From Opitutia bacterium (lineage in GTDB: Bacteria; Verrucomicrobiota; Verrucomicrobiia; Opitutales; Coraliomargaritaceae): a DNA stretch of 56,498 nucleotides. Position numbers and translations under genes: made by a program. The number at the start of each line of letters is the position of its first letter. Within the stretch, counting starts at the first letter, position 1. The notes under the pieces are model-generated. The model had not been told where the DNA came from. It ran no database searches and saw nothing but the letters and a program-made list of their open reading frames with translations. Positions 45,065 through 54,288 of this stretch are shown here, in pieces. The stretch is from positions 1 through 56,498 of the forward strand of contig JAQXBA010000113.1 in assembly GCA_029252625.1 (NCBI GenBank), written 5' to 3'.

Positions 45065-45679
45065 TTACTGATATGGGTATTTTTTCTTCACCGTATGGTG
45101 CGTTCGCTTGCGCAGAACGTGAAAAATGGATTCCACATCGGTTTGCCAGTTCGGCGACAGGATGGTGATCAGCAGTGCTTCGAGGTTGCTCAGGATTACG
45201 ACGGCCAGCGCAACGCGTAATGGCCACAAGTTCCAGCCCCCCAGTAGGCATACCGAGCCTACCAAAATCAGAAACCACGATGTCTTAGCGGCGCGGGTGT
45301 GATAGCTCGGCCAGCGTCGGTATCTCCAGAGCCCAGTGAGCGTGGAGAGCGCATAGCTGGCTAGCGCGAGGAGGATCCACTCCAGCTCGGACTGCAAGGC
45401 ATCTCCCTGTAGTAAGATCGAGCCGATGAACAAGGCGCAGTAGAGCGCAAGGTCGGCCCAGCTGTCGAGGTGCGGCCCCCAAGTTGAGCGCTGATTTAGT
45501 AGGATTGCCAGTTTACCATCGACCCAATCGCTCATGGCAAGTCCTACAAACATCCACAGGAACACCTGATCGCGGCCCTTGATAGCCAGCACCACCAGCA
45601 CAATGGACCCCAGCATGCGTAGCAGGCAGATAATATTAGGGATCGTGACGATACGGTCTGTGCGCGTCTCGTTTTTCAT
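45065..45679 (-). CDS. CDP-alcohol phosphatidyltransferase family protein
   Basis: 204 residues from the ATG at 45679; the frame is open to 45901, but that part overlaps cdsA. About six membrane helices. The active-site signature DG..AR.......G...D...D is present as DWVDGKLAI, then G, PHLD, SWAD; Ile takes the place of the usual Arg. It transfers phosphatidyl from CDP-diacylglycerol onto an alcohol such as glycerol-3-phosphate. Its ATG overlaps the cdsA stop by four bases, so the pair is translationally coupled. The exact product is not determined. Confidence 0.9.
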   Translation of the reverse strand: MKNETRTDRIVTIPNIICLLRMLGSIVLVVLAIKGRDQVFLWMFVGLAMSDWVDGKLAILLNQRSTWGPHLDSWADLALYCALFIGSILLQGDALQSELEWILLALASYALSTLTGLWRYRRWPSYHTRAAKTSWFLILVGSVCLLGGWNLWPLRVALAVVILSNLEALLITILSPNWQTDVESIFHVLRKRTHHTVKKKYPYQ

Positions 45680-46632
45680 ACGAGCCAGGCTACTAATAAA
45701 TAAACAAAAGCCGGCGCGGTAAAGGTCAGGCTGTCGATCCGGTCGACTAGACCGCCCATGCCCGGTAGTAACTGACTGCCGTCCTTGACGCCGCTGTCTC
45801 GTTTGATGCCCGACATGTTGATGTCGCCCAAAAAGCCCGCGATCGCGACCACCAGTCCGACTAGCAAGGGCTCTTTTATGTGGTTGAGATTCGTCAGCCA
45901 AGGGGCCAACAAGATCCCTAGGGCGAGGCTTGCGAGCAGACCGCCGAAAAATCCTTCCCAGGTTTTATTCGGTGATAGGGTGGGTGTAATCAAGTGCCGC
46001 TGGTCTGCGTCGATTGAACGCCCGGCCAGTGCTTGAAAGATGTCGTTTGATTCAGTCAGAATCATCAAGTAGAGAAACCAACCGGCTGGACCGGCAGGGC
46101 CGCCTGCGAAAGCCGGGTGAATAAAGAGGTAGGCCGCGTGTCCAATCCCATAGAACAAAGTCATCATGCCCCAAAAGATCGCGCCAGTGGTGCGGATGTA
46201 GTCTTTGGATTGCCCTTGGAGTATCTGCACCAGTGAGATGATCGCGAGGGCACCGAGGGGAACGAAAATTACAAAGGCCGCCGCCTGATTAAACAGGATG
46301 AGGAAATAATTAATCACTGCCATAGCATAGGCGGTGAAAACCGCAGGGCGCTCGCTTTCGCGTATGCCGAGCAGCCCAGCGTATTCGTAAAAGGCCACGA
46401 TGCTGACGACAGTCAGTAGTAGGCAGATGCCCAAATGTCCCAGCAGCAGGCAACCGCCCCAAACGATCGCCAGAATCCACCACGTGCGCAGGCTGGCAAA
46501 GCGCTTGCGCCGTAAAGTCTCGTCGGCATTTCGCAGGCTGACAAAACGCACCGCTGATCCTGTGATCAGAGCGGCTAACAGTCCACCGAGAAGCCAGAGG
46601 AGAGTGGTCGAGGGAAACGTGATCATAAGCAT
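45676..46632 (-). CDS. cdsA: Phosphatidate cytidylyltransferase (CdsA)
   Basis: Makes CDP-diacylglycerol, the precursor for membrane phospholipids. 318 residues, about nine membrane helices. The family signature SGIKRDSGVKDGSQLLPGMGGLVDRIDSLTF is present near the C-terminus, and the KTWEGFFGG motif precedes it. It begins 5 bases after the VTT gene and overlaps the next gene by 4 bases. Its placement beside a CDP-alcohol phosphatidyltransferase supports the assignment. Confidence 0.95.
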   Translation of the reverse strand: MLMITFPSTTLLWLLGGLLAALITGSAVRFVSLRNADETLRRKRFASLRTWWILAIVWGGCLLLGHLGICLLLTVVSIVAFYEYAGLLGIRESERPAVFTAYAMAVINYFLILFNQAAAFVIFVPLGALAIISLVQILQGQSKDYIRTTGAIFWGMMTLFYGIGHAAYLFIHPAFAGGPAGPAGWFLYLMILTESNDIFQALAGRSIDADQRHLITPTLSPNKTWEGFFGGLLASLALGILLAPWLTNLNHIKEPLLVGLVVAIAGFLGDINMSGIKRDSGVKDGSQLLPGMGGLVDRIDSLTFTAPAFVYLLVAWLV

Positions 46633-46637
46633 TTAAG

Positions 46638-47387
46638 TTAAGTGGATTGGTCGGTGGCCAAACTATCTGGGCCGCCGTCTTTATCTTTCAGTAGTCCCAG
46701 CTTTCGAGCGACAAATCGAAATACGAAAGGGAAGGCCGCGCTGGCCGCGAGGGCCGCGATGAGTGGTTTGTCGAGCAAGGAGCCGACGCCATGAGTGCAC
46801 AATTCGTTCAGCGAGGGCAGACGGGTTCCGACATAGGCGAACACCGCAGATCCGGGGACTAAGCCGACGCACGTAGTCCAACAAAAAGTATGGGCCCGCA
46901 CCCCGCTGGCACCGCTGACGAGATTGACGATGGTGAACGGGAAATGTGCCATGCGCATGGTTAACAGATAAAACGCGCCTTCTCGGTGCAGGTGCCTGTC
47001 CAGACCCTTTAGAAATCGCTCATAGCGGTACTTGATCCAGCCGTGAAAAACGTAGCGGCTCAGGTTGAAAATCACCATGGCTGCGGTGGTAAGGCCCAGG
47101 ATTATCAGTGCGAGGCCTAGCCAGAATCCAAAGAGCCAGGCGAATACAATAGACTTTCCTGAAGTGCCGGGCACAAGCGAGACGACCGAGTAAATGACGA
47201 GGCCCACCGCGAACGAACGCCAGGGTCGTCGATCGATCGCCTCACGCACCTGCTCCTCCTGTGCGATCAGCGCCTCCAGCGAAACATAGTTTGCCAGATA
47301 CCAAGTAAGCGCCGCGCCGACCGCCAGCGCTGCCACTAGAATCAGTCGCTTCCGTTTACCCCAAACGAGCATAATGTCCGCACTCAT
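46638..47387 (-). CDS. TVP38/TMEM64 (VTT, DedA-like) membrane protein
   Basis: 249 residues, five or six membrane helices. The VTT pattern is visible: PGTSGKSIVFAWLFGFWLGLALIILGLTTAA, then LDRHLHREGAFYLLTMRMAHFPFTIVNLVSG and GLVPGSAVFAYVGTRL. VTT/DedA proteins have been linked to lipid scrambling or undecaprenyl-phosphate recycling. Its start codon overlaps the stop of the metallophosphoesterase gene by four bases. Role in lipid trafficking is inference from operon. Confidence 0.9.
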   Translation of the reverse strand: MSADIMLVWGKRKRLILVAALAVGAALTWYLANYVSLEALIAQEEQVREAIDRRPWRSFAVGLVIYSVVSLVPGTSGKSIVFAWLFGFWLGLALIILGLTTAAMVIFNLSRYVFHGWIKYRYERFLKGLDRHLHREGAFYLLTMRMAHFPFTIVNLVSGASGVRAHTFCWTTCVGLVPGSAVFAYVGTRLPSLNELCTHGVGSLLDKPLIAALAASAAFPFVFRFVARKLGLLKDKDGGPDSLATDQST

Positions 47388-48256
47388 GAGACAGTTTTTT
47401 TGAATGGGTTGGTTGCGATCAAATGCGATGGCTTGAAGGGCTGGCCGATACGCGGAAAGAGGTGTTGGCTGATCGGAGCGAACGCACCTATCTTCTCGAA
47501 GTAGAGGTAATGAATGACGGTCAATAGACGAGACCCGACATCGATCAGATTGAAGGTGTTTTCGTTACGCTCGCGGCCTCGGCCACGGCTGGAAGTGGTG
47601 GTGCCGCATTGCACGATGGTGATGCCACGGTCCCGATTGGTGCCCGGGAAAAAATCCAGCGAATTGCCGATATAGGATCGATGCAGGTGCCCACCGAGGA
47701 TCATCTCCACGCCCTGATCGACGAAGCTATCGATCGCGCGTCGTGCTTTCGGCATGGTTCGATCATGGATGTAGTCTGGACAGGGCGCGAAGTGGTGATG
47801 CGCCACCACGATCCGCATGGTTTCGGGGGGCAGTTCGGCGAATAGTTGAGCGCATCGTTGCAATTGATCTTGATGCACGCGGCCGTTGGAGATGGTGCGT
47901 CGCGGCGAAGTCGAATTAATGCCGAGCAATGTCAAGCCGTCGATTTGCAACACTGGGTTCAGGTCAGGGCAGATCAGTTCGCGGTATAAATCATGTGGCC
48001 TCAACCAGCGCTCCGCGAATCGGTAAAGTGGTACGTCATGATTCCCTGGGATCAGCAGCATCGGTACTTTAGGCAGACGGTCAATGAAGCGCCGCGCTTG
48101 CTCAAATTGCTGGCGTTTGGCGCGCTGTGTGAAATCTCCGCTAATTACAATAACGTCTGGATCGAGCGAGGGAGCGATCGCTTGCAATGCGTCACCTGCC
48201 TCAGGCAGATAGGCTGGTCCAAAGTGTAGATCTGAAATGTGGAGAATCTTTGGCAT
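47384..48256 (-). CDS. Calcineurin-like metallophosphoesterase
   Basis: 290 residues. The two-metal site is complete: HISDLHFG, VISGDFTQRA, PGNHDVP, VAHHHFAP and GGHLHRSYIG. Similar soluble phosphoesterases cut cyclic nucleotides (CpdA) or lipid A precursors. An upstream TTG at 48259 is in frame, but the ATG at 48256 is preferred. First gene of the phospholipid set, with an ATGA overlap to the VTT gene. A lipid-linked substrate is possible but not shown. Confidence 0.92.
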   Translation of the reverse strand: MPKILHISDLHFGPAYLPEAGDALQAIAPSLDPDVIVISGDFTQRAKRQQFEQARRFIDRLPKVPMLLIPGNHDVPLYRFAERWLRPHDLYRELICPDLNPVLQIDGLTLLGINSTSPRRTISNGRVHQDQLQRCAQLFAELPPETMRIVVAHHHFAPCPDYIHDRTMPKARRAIDSFVDQGVEMILGGHLHRSYIGNSLDFFPGTNRDRGITIVQCGTTTSSRGRGRERNENTFNLIDVGSRLLTVIHYLYFEKIGAFAPISQHLFPRIGQPFKPSHLIATNPFKKTVS

Positions 48257-49181
48257 CAATTGAAAAATAAAACCGCAGTCGAATTAGAGGACTTACACAG
48301 TCTTCAGTGAAAGGTGCGCATCTTGGCTGTTTCCCGTTTTGGGACCCAGTTGAATTGGCCTGTTTGAGTATAGTAAATAGACGTTAATTCATTGATTAAA
48401 TTGCGCTTAAATGATTAGTTTAGTATACCCTTTATTTTCGGTAAATCAATGGAGGCGGCGATTTGTAGTTGGGGGGGATTTGTTCTTGTATTGATTCCTG
48501 GAGTGGCGAGCTAAGAGCTTAATGTCGGCATTATCGGAGAACCCGCAGTCGCCGTAGCGTATCGTGCCTTTAGTAACCTCGACGTGAGCGAGGATTAGCG
48601 CCTGCACTTCGTCAGATTTATCGCCGCAGACGTCCCGCGTTCGATCTCGGGCCGTATTTACTGGCGGAGGACTCGTGGTCGCCCTCTAGTACGGCAACCT
48701 CGATGCTACCGACGCGGTTTTTATAGGTTCATCGTCGATTAGCCAGAAAGGCATAGATGGACACTGAGGGCGGGGTATTGTCTTCTGGCTCTTCGGAGGG
48801 ACTGTCTCGGTGTGGTCCAGTACCGATGCGGAAGAGGCTGAAATGTCTAACCGCCGCTAGAGAATCTTGGATTTTTATGTGATTTATACAGCGCTTGCGG
48901 TCGACACGGAGGTCGACCCTCCCCAACAGAATAGCCGGCACATTGAGCTCAGAGTGGTATTTCTCCGGTAAATGACGATGAATCTTTTTTTATTATCGAT
49001 GGGTTTGCGCGCGGACGCCGACTCCTCCGAACTGTGGGTCAACGTTGCTTCGTTTGACGGAGACGCAGTCGATGCTAATTTTGTGCTCATCCCATTTATC
49101 TGGGAATGTTTTGTAGTCGTTTGCGGAGTCTCTGCCAGCGTCATGTTGCATCCATCGCAAGTCGAGCTTGATGCAAGTTTA
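48257..49181. other. Gene-poor region, about 925 bases
   Basis: The longest gap in the window. Frames of 60-90 codons exist on both strands, but none looks like a protein or has a start signal. A repeat of the GGGAGGG family lies at 48897-48923. The rest looks like degraded or non-coding sequence; no tRNA-like arm or clear hairpin was found. Confidence 0.6.
48897..48923 (-). repeat. GGGAGGG-family repeat, copy 3
   Basis: On the minus strand it reads GGGAGGGTCGACCTCCGTGT, then CGACCGC. It matches the plus-strand copy at 34277-34303 at all but a few bases. Confidence 0.7.
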
Positions 49182-50618
49182 TTACTTTAATTCTAGATCA
49201 AAACCGTCTTTGTTGTCCTTCACCACCCAGCCCTCAGTGAGCAGGGCATCGCGTAGTTGGTCCGCTTTCGCCCAGTCTTTGGCTTGCTTGGCATCCCAGC
49301 GGGCTTGGGCGAGTGCGACGATTGCTTCGGGCGCGTCGACCGTGGCTTCGTCGACGGTAAATAGTTGCAAGCCGAGCGCGTAAAGTAATGTGCCCAGTGC
49401 TTTGAGCATTGCACGGGCACCGTCCGCATCGAGTGATGCCGCGGGGTTAGAGCCGATCACGCCAAAGATCGCGCCCAGGCTGGCTGCGGTGTTAAGATTG
49501 TTGCGTAGCGCGTCCCACGCCTTGATCAGGCGGCCAAAGTTTTCGGGCGCGTCTGCGCAGATGTAGCTATTCATTGCTGCCTTGTCTTGGCCAGTGACTG
49601 CCAGTAGTGACTCGGCAAAACGCTCAATTTTAGTGAGCCCGCTTTGGGAGGCGTGCAGACCATCGAAGGTGAAGTTGAGCTGCTGGCGATAGCTGCCGGC
49701 GATCAGTGTGTAGCGTACGACCATCGGGCTGAAGCCTTTTTGTTGAAGGTCGTCTAAGGTGTAGAGGTTGCCGAGGCTTTTGGACATCTTGGCCCCCTCA
49801 ACCATTAGGTGAGCGCTGTGAAACCAGTGTTTGCAGAAGTCGTGGCCGTGGGCGCACTCGGACTGAGCAATCTCATTTTCGTGGTGGGGAAAGCACAGGT
49901 CGATGCCGCCGCCGTGTAGGTCGATGGTTGCGCCGTCGAAGGCTGCCTCGACCATGGCGCTGCACTCTAAGTGCCAGCCAGGGCGGCCTTCGCCCCATGG
50001 GCTGGCCCAGTAGTTGGCTTTATCTTCGGCCTTGCGACCTTTCCAGAGCGCAAAGTCGGTGACGGACTCGCGGTCATACTCGTCGGCATCGTTGACTTCA
50101 CCGGCGGAGTTCTCGGTCTGAGTCTTGAGTTCGCGTTGCTTGAGGCGGGAGAGACGACCGTAGTCCTCGAAGGAATTGACGCGGAAATACACAGAGCCGT
50201 CGTCGGTCGAGTAGGCGTGGCCTTTTTTAATCAGCGTTTCGACGAGTGCGATTTGTTGCGGAATATGCGCGACGGCGCTGGGCTCGATGCTTGGCGGGCG
50301 CATGTTGAGCGCGTCGCAGTCTGCGTGGAACTTTGCCGTCCATTTGGCAGTGAATTCACCGAGGGAGAGGCCTGCTTCAATCGAGCGACGGATCGTCTTG
50401 TCGTCGACGTCGGTAATATTACGCACGTGTTTGACCTCAATGCCGTCTGCTTCAGCGACGCGGCGCAGCACGTCCTGAATCAGAAAGGTGCGAAAGTTGC
50501 CGATGTGTGCGGGGCCATATACCGTGGGGCCGCAGCAGTAGAAACGTAGCGCTTGGTCGCTCGCGGGTGCGAGTGCTTTGACGGATCGGCTGAGTGTATC
50601 GTAGAGTTGAACGGACAT
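49182..50618 (-). CDS. cysS: Cysteinyl-tRNA synthetase
   Basis: Charges tRNA-Cys. 478 residues, class I. The HIGN motif is at residues 38-41 after the zinc Cys (YCCGPTVYGP), KMSKSLGN follows at about 277, and the other zinc ligands lie in HLECSAM and HHENEIAQSE. The C-terminal anticodon region (AVALAQARWDAKQAKDWAKADQLRDALL) is complete. The gene is single. It has no Shine-Dalgarno motif (A/T-rich leader). Divergent from hemB with about 200 bases between. Confidence 0.96.
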   Translation of the reverse strand: MSVQLYDTLSRSVKALAPASDQALRFYCCGPTVYGPAHIGNFRTFLIQDVLRRVAEADGIEVKHVRNITDVDDKTIRRSIEAGLSLGEFTAKWTAKFHADCDALNMRPPSIEPSAVAHIPQQIALVETLIKKGHAYSTDDGSVYFRVNSFEDYGRLSRLKQRELKTQTENSAGEVNDADEYDRESVTDFALWKGRKAEDKANYWASPWGEGRPGWHLECSAMVEAAFDGATIDLHGGGIDLCFPHHENEIAQSECAHGHDFCKHWFHSAHLMVEGAKMSKSLGNLYTLDDLQQKGFSPMVVRYTLIAGSYRQQLNFTFDGLHASQSGLTKIERFAESLLAVTGQDKAAMNSYICADAPENFGRLIKAWDALRNNLNTAASLGAIFGVIGSNPAASLDADGARAMLKALGTLLYALGLQLFTVDEATVDAPEAIVALAQARWDAKQAKDWAKADQLRDALLTEGWVVKDNKDGFDLELK

Positions 50619-50818
50619 TTAATAAAGTGTGCAGGTTGGAAAGTGGAACGAAGCGTGAGTCGCGCGCAGATGGTCTGCTGAGTCGAGCTCGCAGGGCAGA
50701 GTGAACTTGGTGCCCTTTGTACAAGTGCAGCAACAAACTAAAAAAGTTAAAAGGCTAGAGTGAAGAGGGATAAGTGCTGTGTGAAGTTTGAAATGACGAT
50801 AAAAGAGTTCGGCTTGAA

Positions 50819-51871
50819 ATGAGTGGAGGAGTCGTCATGTTGCTAGGTATGACTGCTTCTTCTGACTTCCGCCTAGACCTGACACATCGCCCACGTCGTA
50901 TGCGCCGCACTGCTGCCTTGCGTGCTCTGGCAAATGAAACGGAGTTACAGGTGCATCATTTAATTCAGCCTATTTTCGTGATTGATGGCGATGGTGCAGC
51001 AGAGCCGATTGAATCGATGCCTGGCATTTCGCGTCTGACGATTCCGCGATTGATCGCGGAATGCCGTGAGCTGGTCGCGTTGGGGATTCCAGCGGTGGCA
51101 CTGTTCCCGAAGTTGGACGATTCATTGAAAACCGACGATGGGCGCGAGGCATTGAACCCGGGCACCTTGGTGCTGCGGGCGATTCGGGCGATCAAGGCAG
51201 AGCTGCCGCAGATGGCGGTGATCACCGATCTAGCGCTCGATCCGTACACGCAGCACGGCCACGATGGATTGTTCGATGTGCAGGCGGGCGATTTGCTCAA
51301 TGATGCCACGGTTGAGATTCTTGCAGAGATGGCAGTGCTCGCTGCGGAAGCGGGCGCCGATTTTGTCGCTCCCTCGGATATGATGGATGGTCGTGTCGGT
51401 GCGATACGCGCGGCTCTGGATGATAATAGCTTTGAAAAAACCAATATCATGGCCTACTCAGCGAAGTTTGCATCGGCCTTTTATGGTCCGTTCCGTGATG
51501 CGGTAGGTAGTGCGAGTAGCGCGGGTACACTTCATTTGGATAAGCGCACGTATCAGCTGAATCCCGGAAATCGTCGTGAGGCGTTGATCGAGGTTGCACT
51601 GGATGAAGAAGAAGGTGCGGATGTGCTGATGGTCAAGCCTGCGGGCCCGTATTTGGATATCATTCGTGAAGTGCGGGAGTCAACAGAGTTGCCGCTCGCG
51701 GCCTATCAGGTTTCTGGAGAATATGCACAGCTCCAGGCTGCCGCCGAACGGGGTTGGCTTGATCTGGAGCGTTGCCGAGATGAGTCGTTACTCGCGATTC
51801 GACGGGCTGGAGCTGATATGATCCTGACTTATTTTGCACGAGCTTATGCCGAAAGCGTCGTTCAGGGGTAA
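50819..51871 (+). CDS. hemB: Porphobilinogen synthase (ALA dehydratase)
   Basis: Condenses two 5-aminolevulinate molecules to porphobilinogen for haem. Schiff-base lysines lie in NIMAYSAKFASAFYGPFRD and VLMVKPAGPYLDI. The metal-binding region reads DLALDPYTQHGHDGL: the Cys ligands of the zinc type are replaced by Ala/Asp, so it should be the magnesium-dependent kind. 350 residues from the ATG at 50819; Met7 (50837) and Met11 (50849) are alternative starts, as HemB often begins near the latter. Single gene. Confidence 0.96.
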   Translation: MSGGVVMLLGMTASSDFRLDLTHRPRRMRRTAALRALANETELQVHHLIQPIFVIDGDGAAEPIESMPGISRLTIPRLIAECRELVALGIPAVALFPKLDDSLKTDDGREALNPGTLVLRAIRAIKAELPQMAVITDLALDPYTQHGHDGLFDVQAGDLLNDATVEILAEMAVLAAEAGADFVAPSDMMDGRVGAIRAALDDNSFEKTNIMAYSAKFASAFYGPFRDAVGSASSAGTLHLDKRTYQLNPGNRREALIEVALDEEEGADVLMVKPAGPYLDIIREVRESTELPLAAYQVSGEYAQLQAAAERGWLDLERCRDESLLAIRRAGADMILTYFARAYAESVVQG

Positions 51872-51894
51872 AGCCTCAAGTCCTGTGGCAAATG

Positions 51895-51948
51895 AGGGAG
51901 GGCATCTCGCCCTCGTCATTGTATGCTGTGGGCGGGTCGCCCACACTC
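51895..51948. repeat. Paired-palindrome intergenic repeat, copy 4
   Basis: Copy 4 of the REP-like element, between the convergent hemB and CNNM-like genes. The first unit is GAGGGC / GCCCTC around ATCTC (51898-51914), and the second is TGTGGGCG, GGT, CGCCCACA (51927-51945), followed by CTCC as in copy 1. Confidence 0.85.
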
Positions 51949-51957
51949 CATTTACAG

Positions 51958-53007
51958 CTAGCCTTTGCGGCTCTTGTGTTTAATTGCAAACTGTTGGCGA
52001 CGAGCGAGTTCTCGCATATCGATGGCTGGATCGTCGTCTTCGAAAATTTCTTGGCCAATGATGTGTTCAATGACGTCTTCCATGGTAATGACGCCGGAGA
52101 TAGTGCCAAATTCATCGACTGCGATGGCGAGTTGTTGATGCTTCTTAAGGAAGATCTGCAGGGCATCATCGACTGTCGCGTTGTCAGGAATGTAAATAGC
52201 TTCGCTGGCTATCGAAGAAATCGGTAGATCGTCTTGATCTTTCGCCTTAGCACTGAGGATGTCGCGGCGGCGGACGATGCCCGTGATGTTTTCGGTTTCA
52301 TCGCGGTAGGTTGGGATGCGAGCAAAGGGAAGATTGTTTTCTTTCTTAAATATGGAGCCGACGGTTTCTTCTTCATCGATCGCGTAAAGTACGGTGCGCG
52401 GTGTCATGATCTGGTCAATAAGCACTTCGTCGAGGCTGAGTGCGTTGTGAATCACCTCACGCTCATTTGAGGTCAGCGTGCCCTCCTTCGCGCTTTTCTC
52501 GGCGAGTAGGAGGATTTCTTCGTCACTATCGGTGCTGGTTTCAGTTGATTTGAGCAACATGCGCACTAGTACCGCGACGATGCCAGACAGCGGGGCCATG
52601 ATCGCGCAGACCCAAGTCAGCGGATAGATCAATATCGGCTGTAGGGCTGGACGATACAGCACGCCCATGTTTTTGGGAATAATTTCTGAGAAAAATAGGA
52701 TGGCGAGGGCCATTGCGGCGGAGATTTTAAAGAGGATATTGACATCTTCAGGCCAAATCTTAACCGCAAGCCCCCCGACCATGGTGGCACCGAGGGTGTT
52801 AGCGATGGTGTTTAGGCTGAGGATTGCGGAGCTGGTCTCTGCCAGTTCAATCTTATACTTTTCCAGTTTTTCACCTCTTTTAAAGTGCGTTTTTTTGAGC
52901 CCTTCGATTTCGGCGGTGGTAGTGCTTAGGATCATCGCTTCCAAAATGGAGCACAGTGCGGAGACTCCTATTGTGAAGGCGATTGCTAGGGTGAAAGTAA
53001 ATATCAT
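51958..53007 (-). CDS. CNNM/CorC-like membrane protein with CBS pair
   Basis: 349 residues. A DUF21 (CNNM) domain with four membrane helices (about 1-185; ALCSILEAMILSTT, SEIIPKNMGVLY) is followed by a CBS pair (about 205-325; PRTVLYAIDEEETVGSIFKKENNLPFARIPTY, DDALQIFLKKHQQLAIAVDEFGTISGVITMEDVIEHIIG). Family members act in magnesium/cobalt efflux or as tlyC-type haemolysin homologues. The usual C-terminal CorC domain is absent or very short. Starts with an ATG at 53007. Confidence 0.93.
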   Translation of the reverse strand: MIFTFTLAIAFTIGVSALCSILEAMILSTTTAEIEGLKKTHFKRGEKLEKYKIELAETSSAILSLNTIANTLGATMVGGLAVKIWPEDVNILFKISAAMALAILFFSEIIPKNMGVLYRPALQPILIYPLTWVCAIMAPLSGIVAVLVRMLLKSTETSTDSDEEILLLAEKSAKEGTLTSNEREVIHNALSLDEVLIDQIMTPRTVLYAIDEEETVGSIFKKENNLPFARIPTYRDETENITGIVRRRDILSAKAKDQDDLPISSIASEAIYIPDNATVDDALQIFLKKHQQLAIAVDEFGTISGVITMEDVIEHIIGQEIFEDDDPAIDMRELARRQQFAIKHKSRKG

Positions 53008-53160
53008 TAGAAGGTGGCCAGTCGCCGAAAATTAGGGCACATTAAGTGTTATTATTGTCGGCCTCATAAAAAGCATGTTGATTGAGGCGAGTGCGAATGT
53101 TCAAGCACATTCAGCCATTTTATGTCGTTCAATAATTTCGAGAGTATTTTTGCTAAAGTC

Positions 53161-53190
53161 TTGACCAATAATTACACCAGTAACTAGATT
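53161..53190 (+). promoter_or_regulatory. Sigma-70-like promoter for the PEGA-gcvH pair
   Basis: TTGACC -35 and TAGATT -10, 18 bases apart, 36 bases before the PEGA gene start. Confidence 0.5.
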
Positions 53191-53225
53191 TACATACTTA
53201 TTACGATTTTACCGTTTTCCATTTT

Positions 53226-53723
53226 ATGAACTCATCGATTTACATTATCCCAGTCTTGGCCTTTTCGTTGCTTTTGTCTGCATGTGCTTCTTTTGATGAG
53301 GGCACGCCGCAACAAGTAGTGGTCGTTTCGTTCCCAGCGGAAGCGAGTGTTTACATCGATGGTAATGCCACTGGCATCACGCCATTAACTGTTAATCTTC
53401 CTCGCAAATTGAGCCACGAGATTCGTCTTGAAAAAGCAGGATACAATTCTGCGGTTAAATATTTTACCCCTGTGCCGAATGACAAAAATGAGAATTTCGT
53501 TCGTTTTGGCTTAGCCCAAGACCTCGGCTATTACCATGATCTAGAGCCCGGTATCATGGAAGCGAAGATGAAGAGTGAGCTGGTGCCGAATTCGACTGGA
53601 GCTGATCCGTTTGAGCGTATGGCACAGCAAGCCCTCGAAGCTGACCGACAGCTGCAAGCAGGTGAGGTCACTCCGCTGGAACATAAGTATATCATTGAGC
53701 AAATCCTCAAATTCTTCGAGTAG
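53226..53723 (+). CDS. PEGA-domain lipoprotein
   Basis: 165 residues. The lipoprotein signal (LAFSLLLSAC, lipobox Cys near residue 20) is followed by one PEGA domain (about 30-95; FPAEASVYIDGNATGITPLTVNLPRKLSHEIRLEKAGYNSA). The C-terminal part is helical. The PEGA fold is common in surface and secreted proteins of several phyla. Anchored in the outer or inner membrane, role unknown. It runs straight into gcvH (41-base gap). Confidence 0.85.
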   Translation: MNSSIYIIPVLAFSLLLSACASFDEGTPQQVVVVSFPAEASVYIDGNATGITPLTVNLPRKLSHEIRLEKAGYNSAVKYFTPVPNDKNENFVRFGLAQDLGYYHDLEPGIMEAKMKSELVPNSTGADPFERMAQQALEADRQLQAGEVTPLEHKYIIEQILKFFE

Positions 53724-53764
53724 AACAATTGACACTGGACGATCTTCAAAGATTTTCATGTCTT

Positions 53765-54145
53765 ATGAGCGAATTACCTGCTGACTACCTTTACACTAAA
53801 GATCACGAATGGATCCAGTTGCACGATGATGGCACTGCGACGATCGGGATTACCGATTATGCTCAAGAGAGCTTAGGCGATATTACTTTTGTCGAATTCC
53901 CTGAGCTGGGCGCGACGCTCGAGGTCGGAGAGACCTTCGGTGTGGTCGAGTCGGTCAAAGCGGCATCTGACCTTTATATGCCTCTCGGCGGTGAAGTGAT
54001 TGAAATCAATGAGGAAGTTGATGCCGCTCCAGAACTGGTCAATCAGCAAGCGTTCACTCAAGGATGGCTGTTGAAAATTCGTCTGAACGACGATTCGCAA
54101 GTCGCCGATTTAATGAAGCCAGCGGCTTACGCTGAATTGATCTAA
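53765..54145 (+). CDS. gcvH: Glycine cleavage system H protein
   Basis: Lipoyl carrier of the glycine cleavage system. 126 residues from the ATG at 53765; the frame is open to 53729, but MSELPADYLYTKDHEW is the expected start. Lipoylation Lys lies in VESVKAASDLYMP. The other gcv genes are not in the window. It is probably co-transcribed with the PEGA lipoprotein gene, an arrangement without clear meaning. Confidence 0.96.
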   Translation: MSELPADYLYTKDHEWIQLHDDGTATIGITDYAQESLGDITFVEFPELGATLEVGETFGVVESVKAASDLYMPLGGEVIEINEEVDAAPELVNQQAFTQGWLLKIRLNDDSQVADLMKPAAYAELI

Positions 54146-54288
54146 GTTCAAGGCGCGCGCTCGTTTGATCGAGTGGTTGACGTTTTGTAAAGAAAGTGAG
54201 CTGTCTCGTTCACTTTTGTGCTTTCTAAGGGTTCATCTATACGGCATTTTTCGCGTGCACTCATTAAAGACGATAACAGCGAACACTT

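Noticed and set aside
45680-45901. Upstream extension of the CDP-alcohol transferase
   Set aside because: It overlaps the cdsA gene and is Arg/Gln-rich without membrane character.
48884-49190. Frames of 72-86 codons on both strands in the gene-poor gap
   Set aside because: Overlapping on opposite strands and Ser/Thr-rich without pattern; the minus frame starts inside a region shared with the repeat at 48.9 kb.
49971-50549. 192-codon plus-strand frame
   Set aside because: Lies antisense within cysS, whose protein is complete and motif-rich; the frame has no family-like sequence.
54176-54240. Terminator between gcvH and speA
   Set aside because: An AAAGTGA/TCACTTT stem exists but its loop is long and the T-run is weak.
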